This document shows positions 1 to 5,403 of a stretch of 7,932 nucleotides of DNA, piece by piece. The notes under the pieces are model-generated. The model worked only from the letters and a program-made list of their open reading frames with translations. It searched no databases and was not told where the DNA came from. A program made the translations under genes and the position numbers. Position 1 is the first letter of the stretch, and every line of letters starts with the position of its first letter. Source of the stretch: an uncultured Mycoplasmatota bacterium (GTDB taxonomy: Bacteria > Bacillota_I > Bacilli_A > RF39 > UBA660); contig URBG01000048.1 of NCBI GenBank assembly GCA_900546055.1, positions 1-7,932 on the forward strand. Reading direction: 5' to 3'.

Positions 1-55
1 CAGCACTGTCAGGAACAGCAGCTTCGGCTGGAGCTCACCAACATTATGTAGATCC
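1..55 (+). repeat. Direct repeat copy 1, within the upstream collar gene
   Basis: These 55 bases are identical, including third codon positions, to 699-753 in the next gene. The match breaks at 56 (A versus T). The repeat may extend left beyond the window edge. Confidence 0.95.
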
Positions 56-341
56 AGTTAATTCAGCCGCTAGGGCGATAACCTTGGGAAATAAAAATAA
101 CAATGTTACAAATGTTGGAACTGGGGGTAGGTATGATCAAAACTGGGGATTTATGGGAGCTGGCGGAGGCAATGGCTGGTATCCAAATTGGAATAGGGGA
201 AGAACACAAAAAACTGCTTCATCAGGAGCCCATACCCACATTGTGACCACTACAGCTAGTACTACTGGAAGTACCGGAAGTGGAAGTGCGTTTAGTGTTC
301 AAAATTCTTATATTACAGAAAATTATATAATTAAATATTAA
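1..341 (+). CDS. Tail-collar-like secreted protein, C-terminal fragment (5' end outside window)
   Basis: The reading frame is open from the first base (first whole codon at 3) to TAA at 339-341 and encodes the last 112 residues of a protein whose start lies upstream. The frame is set by its paralogue at 356-1021, which has the same ALSGTAASAGAHQHYVDP segment and the same NYIIKY end. The fragment carries two HxH motifs (HQH, HTH), each in an S-x-G-A-H-x-H context, separated by a Gly/Asn/Trp-rich stretch that differs completely from the paralogue. The C-terminus (VQN-x-Y...NYIIKY) is the usual ending of collar-domain or microcystin-dependent-protein relatives. An ATG at 84 is internal and has no ribosome binding site. 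The collar domain and any signal peptide would be off the window. The likely role is an extracellular trimeric fibre or adhesin, by inference from the paralogue. Confidence 0.8.
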   Translation, partial: ALSGTAASAGAHQHYVDPVNSAARAITLGNKNNNVTNVGTGGRYDQNWGFMGAGGGNGWYPNWNRGRTQKTASSGAHTHIVTTTASTTGSTGSGSAFSVQNSYITENYIIKY

Positions 342-355
342 AGGAGTTAGAAAAG

Positions 356-1021
356 ATGAAAAAGGCTTTGTTTGTGATTATTATATTGTTTATTTTTGTT
401 GGTGAGGTTTCTGCTACTGTGGCTACTGGCACAGTTAACATGTGGTCCTCAAGTACTATTCCATCAGGTTATTTATTATGTGATGGAAGGGCAGTGTCAA
501 GAACAACTTATGCTAATTTGTATAAAATAATTGGAACGACTTATGGAGCTGGTGACGGGAGTACGACTTTTAATTTACCAAACATGAGTGGACGATCGGT
601 AGTAGGTAAGTCTACTTCTAAAACTATTGCTAGTACAGGGGGAAGTAATACTTCTACGCTAACAGCTGCTAATCTTCCAAGCCATAATCATAGCATTCCA
701 GCACTGTCAGGAACAGCAGCTTCGGCTGGAGCTCACCAACATTATGTAGATCCTGCTGGAACAACAGCATATATGCTTACTTTTAGTCATGGTAATGTAT
801 CAGATAAATGGGTAGATACTAGTGCAAATACGGGTTTTGCGCTTGAAACAAGAGGTTGGTATTATGAATGGGGAAAAGGGCGTACGACTCAAGTGGCCTC
901 AGCTGGAGCTCATACTCATAATGTAACTATGTCTGCTAGTACAACAGGAAGTTCAGGCGGGACAACAACAGTTTCAGTTCAAAACCCATATGTTGTAGTT
1001 AATTACATAATTAAATATTAA
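356..1021 (+). CDS. Secreted tail-collar domain protein with HxH motifs
   Basis: A 221-residue protein. Residues 1-20 form a signal peptide: Lys-Lys, a hydrophobic core, then a likely cut after VSA. A phage tail collar domain (Pfam Collar family) spans about 24-85, with the typical W-x(4)-IPSGYLLCDG and TFNLPNMSGRSVVG segments. It is followed by LPSHNHS, two SAGAH-x-H repeats and a C-terminal NYIIKY. The HxH motifs are at 110-112, 127-129 and 186-188. In phage T4 long tail fibres such motifs bind metal ions along a trimer axis, so a metal-stabilised fibre is a reasonable inference. AAGGAG at 341-346 overlaps the stop of the upstream paralogue and sits 9 bases before the ATG, so the two are probably co-transcribed. 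The signal peptide argues for a cell-surface or exported protein rather than a virion part. The gene looks G+C-richer than its neighbours. Its ligand is unknown. Confidence 0.85.
   Translation: MKKALFVIIILFIFVGEVSATVATGTVNMWSSSTIPSGYLLCDGRAVSRTTYANLYKIIGTTYGAGDGSTTFNLPNMSGRSVVGKSTSKTIASTGGSNTSTLTAANLPSHNHSIPALSGTAASAGAHQHYVDPAGTTAYMLTFSHGNVSDKWVDTSANTGFALETRGWYYEWGKGRTTQVASAGAHTHNVTMSASTTGSSGGTTTVSVQNPYVVVNYIIKY
699..753 (+). repeat. Direct repeat copy 2, within the downstream collar gene
   Basis: This is a perfect copy of bases 1-55. It encodes the ALSGTAASAGAHQHYVD segment around the second HxH motif. The sequence immediately downstream is unrelated between the two genes, and similarity returns only at the SxGAHTH segment, where many synonymous differences appear. 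Confidence 0.95.
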
Positions 1022-1035
1022 ATTTATAAATTGCA

Positions 1036-1154
1036 AAGAGAACAATTACAAAAAGTAGTTGTTCTACTGGAGTTTATAAATAAGCTCTAAGTGCCAACAT
1101 ATATTTTACGTCTCTTCTCATACCTACTAGTAAAATAAATATGTTGGTTTTTTT
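1036..1154 (+). ncRNA. Three-hairpin structured element ending in an intrinsic terminator (candidate small RNA or structured 3' UTR)
   Basis: Three hairpins follow one another in the 198-base gap. The first pairs 1039-1049 with 1055-1065 (11 pairs, one G-U) around an A5 loop. The second pairs 1070-1076 with 1081-1087 around TAAA, extendable by two pairs at its base. The third pairs 1094-1109 with 1130-1147 with a two-base bulge and a 20-base pyrimidine-rich loop containing TCTCTTCTC, followed by T7. The loop bases 1111-1116 (TCTCTT) could pair with 1036-1041 (AAGAGA), a possible pseudoknot. I do not recognise any known RNA family. It may be a 3' UTR processed from the collar transcript or be made from its own promoter. 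A weak candidate promoter is TTGTAG at 993-998, 17 bases, then TATTAA at 1016-1021. Confidence 0.45.
1094..1154 (+). terminator. Intrinsic terminator of the collar-gene operon
   Basis: The long stem CCAACATAT.../...ATATGTTGG is continued inward by ATTTTAC/GTAAAAT with a two-base bulge and is followed directly by seven T. It closes the collar transcript before the separate promoter of the next gene. Confidence 0.8.
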
Positions 1155-1188
1155 GGTGTCATTTTATCTATTATTTTTTATCAAAGTA

Positions 1189-1197
1189 TGTTAAAAT
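1189..1197 (+). promoter_or_regulatory. Extended -10 promoter of the 442-residue membrane protein gene
   Basis: TG at 1189-1190, one base, then TAAAAT at 1192-1197 gives an extended -10 element. No good -35 box lies 16-18 bases upstream (only TATTAT). Transcription would start near 1204, giving a leader of about 16 bases that contains the AAAGGAG ribosome binding site (1206-1212). Confidence 0.5.
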
Positions 1198-1219
1198 GTT
1201 AATATAAAGGAGCGTTTAT

Positions 1220-2548
1220 ATGAAGAGAGCTAGTTATGTTGACAATCAGGGGAATCCAATTGATCATAATTTTGAAAGTAAAAAAGCTATTTTAAATATT
1301 TTCTTTATTATTGGAACGATTTTACCGTTGGTATTAATTGGTTTTATTATTTATACTGCTGTTCAAAACAGTAATTGTAATAAAGTATATGAAGAAGTAA
1401 AAACGGCGACTTTAGAGTATTTGAAAGATAAAGATAAAGTTCCAACTGTCGAAGGTGAAGATGTTACAATATCAATTGATAAATTATATAGTGGTAAATA
1501 TTTAAGTGATCTTCGAACTAATAATATGATATGTTCAGGAAGCGTTAAAACAACTAAATATAAAAATGAATATATATATACTTTAAATTTAACTAATTGT
1601 AATGTTTGTACAACTGATAGTCGTTATGGCAAATGGAGCGGAGAGTTAACTTATTATCCTAATAATAAACCGATTGTTGATGTAATACCTTATTATAATT
1701 ATTATGAAAGACAAATTGTTTTAACAGATTGGTCTAAGTATTACGATAAAGAGGAATTAAGTAAAGAAAAATCTAAATATGGAGTTAAGTTACCAGCGGA
1801 CGAAAATGATTCAGGAATGCCACTAGTGCCTGAAGAAGGAAATATTGTTGAAGCACAGAAGGATGAAGTTTATTATTATCGTTATAAAGATAAAAGATGG
1901 AAATGGTATGATATAGTTGGTAATTACTCAGCCTTTTCTTCTGAACAACCAGCTGGATTTGCTAATAAAGATGAAGATACAGCAAGATATACAGAATGGT
2001 CTGATTATTCATTAACTTATCCAGAGGAAAAACCTTATAGGGAAATTAAAAAGACAACAGGATATCAATATTATTATGAAAAAGATGGCAAAAAGATATA
2101 TGCTAATAATCAAAACTATACAGCGCCAGATGATGTAGATGAAACTAAATATAATATGCGTGAGCCTAAATCAGCTGATATGTATCAGTATCATGATAAA
2201 GAATGGCGTTGGTATAATGGAACTAAGAGACGATATAGTAGCTATAGTTCATTCCAACCATCCACAATATATGGATATCGTGATGATGAATTAATGTCTG
2301 AGTCAGAATATAGTTCTTGGGATCCAGAAAGCAGTTTGACTCCATCAAATTCTTCTTATCGAACAGAAGAAAAGAAAACAATGACACGTTTTCGTTATGT
2401 TTATGAAATTTTATCGGCTAAAGTTTTAGATAGTCCAGTTACAAAAGATAAATTTGTGTCTGAAATAGGAATGACAGTTCCAGAATTTTCAACATTAGAG
2501 GAATACAAAATGGAAGTAACATATAAATTTAAGTATCGAAAAAGGTGA
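1220..2548 (+). CDS. Membrane-anchored extracytoplasmic protein with Tyr/Trp-rich internal repeats
   Basis: I do not recognise a named gene. The 442-residue protein has a short cytoplasmic N-terminus and one membrane segment at about 24-46, with the rest probably outside. Residues 50-135 hold four cysteines (53, 105, 127, 130) around a Y-x-Y-T-L-N-L-T-N-C core that resembles pilin-like extracellular domains. Beyond this are repeats. A unit starting YRYKDKRWKWY (about 220-286) is matched by one starting YQYHDKEWRWY (about 323-396). Both run through YS-x-x-SS-x-QP, a W-S or S-x-W stretch and a final Y/F-x-Y-x-YE. A shorter similar piece, WSGELTYYPNNKP...YYNYYE, lies at 139-163. These resemble the WSxWS...YRYR repeats of clostridial surface proteins. 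AAAGGAG at 1206-1212 sets the start, and the stop is TGA. A surface-binding or envelope role is inference. Confidence 0.8.
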   Translation: MKRASYVDNQGNPIDHNFESKKAILNIFFIIGTILPLVLIGFIIYTAVQNSNCNKVYEEVKTATLEYLKDKDKVPTVEGEDVTISIDKLYSGKYLSDLRTNNMICSGSVKTTKYKNEYIYTLNLTNCNVCTTDSRYGKWSGELTYYPNNKPIVDVIPYYNYYERQIVLTDWSKYYDKEELSKEKSKYGVKLPADENDSGMPLVPEEGNIVEAQKDEVYYYRYKDKRWKWYDIVGNYSAFSSEQPAGFANKDEDTARYTEWSDYSLTYPEEKPYREIKKTTGYQYYYEKDGKKIYANNQNYTAPDDVDETKYNMREPKSADMYQYHDKEWRWYNGTKRRYSSYSSFQPSTIYGYRDDELMSESEYSSWDPESSLTPSNSSYRTEEKKTMTRFRYVYEILSAKVLDSPVTKDKFVSEIGMTVPEFSTLEEYKMEVTYKFKYRKR

Positions 2549-2567
2549 TAGAAATATCACCTTTTTT
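2539..2567. terminator. Bidirectional intrinsic terminator between convergent genes
   Basis: A perfect stem pairs AAAAAGGTGATA (2539-2550) with TATCACCTTTTT around a GAAA loop (2551-2554). The A run at the left and T run at the right make it work on both strands. The TGA stop of the plus-strand gene (2546-2548) lies in the left arm, and the stop of the minus-strand CBS gene (2566-2568) begins in the T run. Confidence 0.9.
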
Positions 2568-3012
2568 ATAAAATAAAATCATTAACATCAGTATCGTAAT
2601 AGCCGTTATTACGGTTTATGGCAAATATTGTTTTAATTGTTTCTAAAATAGTTTCGCTATCCACATCACTATTATATATGTCTGATAAAGATATAACTCC
2701 GGTTATTTTGTTTTGGCTTGTTACAACTAACCTTTTAATTTTATTAGTTTTCATTAAATTTAAAGCATCTTTTATTTCATTATTTTCGTCGATATTGACA
2801 ATATTTTTATTTCCAAATTGTTTAATAGGGGCTTTATTGTCCGCTAAATCGCAAATTAAATCACGATCGGTAACGACGCCATATAATTTATTTTTATTCA
2901 TTATTAATATAAATCCAACATCATGGGTTTTCATTAAATTACAAACAAAAAGAACGTTATCATCTATTTCACATGTAATTAACTTTCTAGACATTATATC
3001 TTTTATTTTCAT
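2566..3012 (-). CDS. Two-CBS-domain protein (putative nucleotide-sensing regulator)
   Basis: A 148-residue soluble protein made almost only of two CBS domains, about residues 6-57 (DIMSRKLITCEIDDNV...GVVTDRDLI) and 67-116 (NIVNIDENNEIKDAL...GVISLSDIY). Paired CBS domains form a Bateman module that usually binds adenine nucleotides. The G-x-x-T-x-x-D-type motifs at 45-51 and 105-111 fit this. No catalytic or DNA-binding domain is present, so it probably acts by binding a partner. A short tail with acidic residues (YYDTDVNDF) ends it. I chose the ATG at 3012 because GGTGAT lies just upstream of it on this strand and the protein then begins MKIKDIMS, as family members do. The frame is open to an ATG at 3057, but that adds 15 unconserved residues. 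It is the only minus-strand gene in the window and is divergent from yunB. Confidence 0.85.
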   Translation of the reverse strand: MKIKDIMSRKLITCEIDDNVLFVCNLMKTHDVGFILIMNKNKLYGVVTDRDLICDLADNKAPIKQFGNKNIVNIDENNEIKDALNLMKTNKIKRLVVTSQNKITGVISLSDIYNSDVDSETILETIKTIFAINRNNGYYDTDVNDFIL

Positions 3013-3048
3013 AGTATCACCGTTTTTATTATGGACTTTAACTTTAAA

Positions 3049-3062
3049 TATATGCATATAAT
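3049..3062 (+). promoter_or_regulatory. Candidate yunB promoter -10 region with a 12-bp palindrome
   Basis: CATATAAT at 3055-3062 fits the sporulation sigma-E -10 pattern (CATACAnT) at all but one fixed position and also contains the sigma-A hexamer TATAAT. It overlaps the perfect palindrome TATATGCATATA at 3049-3060. I see no convincing sigma-E -35 element at the expected distance. The start point would fall only a base or two before the yunB ATG. Confidence 0.35.
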
Positions 3063-3070
3063 TAGTTAAG

Positions 3071-3844
3071 ATGAAAAGAATTAGATTAAAGAAGACATTT
3101 AAATTTAAAAAGATAAGCCGCCTAAACTTGTTAATTATAAGTTTAATTTTTATTGTGATATTTGTTGTTTTAGCTTTTAAATATATAAATATTAAGGCAT
3201 CACCGATTATTATGGATTATGCTTCTTTAGAAGCTAAAAAGTTGTCAAGCATAATCATAAATAAAGCTATTTCTAAACATATTACGGAGAAGGTCAGTGG
3301 CGATGAACTTTTTGAAATTACTAAAGATGACTCTGGTGAGATTAAATCCATCGATTTTAATACGGCACTAGTTAATAAATTTTTAACAGAAACAACTAAC
3401 AGTGTTCAAATTAACTTACGAAATATTGAAAAAGGTGATATTGACGCGTTGGAGTTTTCTGATAGTGTTTTAGTGGATTATGATAAAAAGAAATTAGAAA
3501 AAGGTATTATATATGAAGTTAGCACAGGAGTTTTAATTGGGAATCCTGTATTAGCAAACGTTGGACCTAAAATTCCTGTTAAAATAAGTTTAGTAGGTGA
3601 TGCAACAAGTAATATTTCAACTGAAGTTAAAAATTATGGAATAAATAATGCTTTAATTCAAGTTTATGTTAATTTAAAAATAAGTGAAAAAGTTATTTTA
3701 CCATTTTATGATAAACCAATTGAAATAGAGACTAAGGCACCAGTAGCTTTGAAAATAGTTACAGGAACGGTTCCAAAATATTATGCGAATGGACTTAATC
3801 AAAATACGCCATCAGTAGTAGTTCCTACTGAAGAAAATGAATAA
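3071..3844 (+). CDS. yunB: Sporulation protein YunB family
   Basis: A 257-residue protein with a very basic N-terminus (1-18), one membrane segment at about 19-38 and an extracytoplasmic remainder. The segment PIIMDYASLEAKKLSSIIINKAI (about 45-67) and the later GVLIGNPVLANVGPKIPVKISLVGDATSNISTEVKNYGINNALIQVYV (about 153-200) carry the hallmark residues of the YunB family. VLPF...PIEIETKAPVA...TGTVPKYY near the end also fits. Length and topology match Bacillus YunB, which is known to be made in the mother cell under sigma-E and to be needed for efficient sporulation; its biochemical role is not known. No Shine-Dalgarno sequence precedes the ATG, although the family alignment supports this start. 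Its presence suggests a spore-former or a descendant of one. Confidence 0.9.
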   Translation: MKRIRLKKTFKFKKISRLNLLIISLIFIVIFVVLAFKYINIKASPIIMDYASLEAKKLSSIIINKAISKHITEKVSGDELFEITKDDSGEIKSIDFNTALVNKFLTETTNSVQINLRNIEKGDIDALEFSDSVLVDYDKKKLEKGIIYEVSTGVLIGNPVLANVGPKIPVKISLVGDATSNISTEVKNYGINNALIQVYVNLKISEKVILPFYDKPIEIETKAPVALKIVTGTVPKYYANGLNQNTPSVVVPTEENE

Positions 3845-3867
3845 TTATTTTAATTTTTATGAATAAA

Positions 3868-3888
3868 TGTTATAATGTAGTTGGTGAT
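3868..3888 (+). promoter_or_regulatory. Extended -10 promoter and ribosome binding site of the yutD-like gene
   Basis: TG at 3868-3869, one base, then a perfect TATAAT at 3871-3876. The predicted start near 3883 coincides with GGTGAT at 3883-3888, the ribosome binding site for the ATG at 3892, so the leader would be only about 10 bases. This excludes the in-frame ATG at 3859, which lies upstream of the -10 box. Confidence 0.55.
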
Positions 3889-3891
3889 AAT

Positions 3892-4182
3892 ATGAAAAAA
3901 TATATTTTTAATGATAGAGAATATGAGCTTATTAAAGACTATAAGGATGGCTTTGATTTTAATGAAACTGTAAGTAAATTTACTGATTATTTTGAACCAT
4001 ATGATTATATTTTAGGTGATTGGTCTTATGGTAAGTTAAGACTAAAGGGTTTTTGTGAAAAAGAAAATAAATTATTTAAACCAATTAACGATATTAATAT
4101 GGTGGAAAATTACATTAAAGATAATTGTGCTCATGAGTGTAAGCACTTTATTTTAAAAAGATTAAATGAAACTAAAGAATAA
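3892..4182 (+). CDS. yutD: YutD-family protein (DUF1027)
   Basis: A 96-residue soluble protein. The central segment YDYILGDWSYGKLRLKGF (residues 37-54) is the signature of the YutD family, close to the (F/Y)D(F/Y)IVGDWGYGQLRLKGF seen in Bacillus. The end of the protein, NYIKDNCAHECKHFILK, matches the family pattern of two cysteines followed by an aromatic and hydrophobic run. The function of YutD is not established. Three cysteines (55, 79, 83) are present, the last two in C-x3-C spacing. The frame continues upstream to an ATG at 3859, but that codon has no ribosome binding site and overlaps the promoter, so I chose 3892 with GGTGAT before it. From memory, yunB and yutD also lie close together in Bacillus, which supports both assignments. 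Confidence 0.85.
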   Translation: MKKYIFNDREYELIKDYKDGFDFNETVSKFTDYFEPYDYILGDWSYGKLRLKGFCEKENKLFKPINDINMVENYIKDNCAHECKHFILKRLNETKE

Positions 4183-4196
4183 TTTTATTAATAACT

Positions 4197-4226
4197 AACA
4201 TATGTTTTTCAGCATATGTTTTAATT
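4197..4226 (+). terminator. Weak intrinsic terminator after the yutD-like gene
   Basis: AACATATG (4197-4204) pairs with CATATGTT (4213-4220) around an 8-base loop, followed by TTAATT. The stem is AT-rich and the T run is broken, so termination may be partial. Confidence 0.45.
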
Positions 4227-4250
4227 ATGGAAAATTTATGAAATATAATT

Positions 4251-4264
4251 TTGACGGTGGTCAA
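4251..4264 (+). promoter_or_regulatory. Inverted repeat upstream of prfB (possible operator or -35 region)
   Basis: TTGAC, four bases, GTCAA is a perfect 5-base inverted repeat. Its left half reads TTGACG, a near-perfect -35 box, 16 bases before TAAAAT (4273-4278). It could therefore be a -35 box, a protein binding site, or chance. Confidence 0.3.
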
Positions 4265-4277
4265 ATAACGGATAAAA

Positions 4278-4286
4278 TGTTATAAT
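4278..4286 (+). promoter_or_regulatory. Extended -10 promoter of the prfB operon
   Basis: TG at 4278-4279, one base, then TATAAT at 4281-4286. Transcription would begin near 4293. The ribosome binding site AGGAGG (4300-4305) lies 7 bases before the prfB ATG. Confidence 0.6.
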
Positions 4287-4312
4287 GGTAATACATGATA
4301 GGAGGTAAGTTA

Positions 4313-5402
4313 ATGGAAATAAAAGAATTAATTAATACTTATGAAACTTATCTAACTCGCATCAATGATTTATGGAGGTCACTTTGACCCAGATGAAAAA
4401 AGAAAACGTGTGAATGAGTTACAAGAGATGATGGAAAAGCCTGACTTTTGGAATGATAAACGCCAGAGTGAAAAAGTTATTTCTGAATTTAACGATTTAA
4501 AAAATTTGTTAGAAAAGACAAACGAATTAAAATCGGAAATTGAATTTCACTGTGAATCATTAAAAGAAGCTAGTGAAGATGATGAAGCAATGATGTTTTC
4601 AATAGATGAAATGAATTTAATTAGCGATAATTTAGAGGAACTTGAGTTACAGATTCTTTTAAATGGTGAGTATGATTCTAATGATGCGGTTTTAGAAATC
4701 CATGCTGGTGCAGGGGGGACTGAAGCTTGCGATTGGGCAAATATGCTTTATAGAATGTATGCTAGATGGTGTGAAAAAAAAGGTTATAAAATAGAAATTA
4801 TCGATGAACTTCCGGGAACTGAAGTTGGAATAAAGGGAATTTCAGTTATTGTGAAGGGTCATAATGCTTATGGATATTTACAAGGCGAAAAAGGAATTCA
4901 TAGGCTAGTTCGAATTTCTCCATTTGATAGTAATTCGCGTCGTCATACGTCTTTTGCGTCGGTTGAGGTTACACCATTTGTTGATGATTCTGTAGATGTT
5001 CAGATAGACGATAAAGATTTAAGAATTGATGTTTATCGTAGTACAGGAGCTGGAGGTCAGGGTGTTAATACTACTGATAGTGCAGTTAGAATTACACATT
5101 TACCGACTAAAATTGTCGTGACATGTCAAAATGAACGTAGTCAACTTCAAAATAAAGAAAGATGTATGCAAATACTTAAAAGTAAACTTCAAAAGTTAGA
5201 AAAAGAAAATCAAGAAGCAGAAATGCAAAAATTGAAAGGTGAGCAAAAAGAAATAAATTTTGGTTCACAGATTAGAAGTTATATTATGTGTCCATATACT
5301 TTGGTAAAGGACCATATTACTAATGCGGAAGATGTTAATATTAATAAGGTGCTAGATGGTGATATTGATAGATTTATAAATGCTTATCTAAAGGGGAAAT
5401 AA
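4313..5402 (+). CDS. prfB: Peptide chain release factor 2, expressed by programmed +1 frameshift
   Basis: Release factor 2 ends translation at UGA and UAA by triggering hydrolysis of peptidyl-tRNA in the ribosome. The first 24 codons from the ATG at 4313 end at an in-frame TGA (4385-4387). A +1 slip on CTT at 4382-4384 continues with GAC at 4386, giving 362 residues, close to the 365 of E. coli RF2. The junction protein reads ...INDLWRSL-DPDEKRKRVNELQ..., as expected for the family. The stop-codon recognition tripeptide SPF is at about 202-204 and the catalytic GGQ at about 247-249. The ATG at 4365 in the downstream frame is not a real start, because it would drop the conserved N-terminal helix. 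It leads a tight cluster with a YitT-type gene, ftsE and ftsX. From memory, Bacillus has much the same order. Confidence 0.96.
4374..4388 (+). promoter_or_regulatory. Programmed +1 frameshift site of prfB
   Basis: GGAGG (4374-4378) acts as an internal Shine-Dalgarno element, followed by TCA and then the slippery CTT TGA C (4382-4388). The 3-base spacing between the element and CTT is the one used in known prfB genes. When RF2 is scarce the ribosome pauses at UGA and slips from CUU to UUU, making more RF2. Confidence 0.95.
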
Positions 5403-5403
5403 T

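Noticed and set aside
84..341. An independent 85-residue gene starting at 84
   Set aside because: The frame is open to the window edge, the upstream codons match the paralogue residue by residue, and no ribosome binding site precedes 84.
56..900. Target region of a diversity-generating retroelement in the collar genes
   Set aside because: No reverse transcriptase or template repeat is in the window, and the variable part is internal rather than at the C-terminus. Recombination between paralogues explains the pattern. Flanking sequence could reopen the question.
1..1021. Prophage tail module
   Set aside because: Only collar-type genes are present, the complete one has a signal peptide, and no other phage structural, lysis or integrase gene is visible.
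2618..3061. A 147-residue open frame on the plus strand
   Set aside because: It is antisense to the clear two-CBS-domain gene, has no ribosome binding site, and its protein looks like a random hydrophobic translation.
3859..3891. ATG at 3859 as the start of the yutD-like gene
   Set aside because: It precedes the TATAAT box at 3871, lacks a ribosome binding site and adds residues without family support.
4365..4385. ATG at 4365 as the prfB start
   Set aside because: It lies inside the recoding region and would give a protein beginning MIYGGHF in place of the conserved N-terminal helix, which is encoded from 4313 in the other frame.
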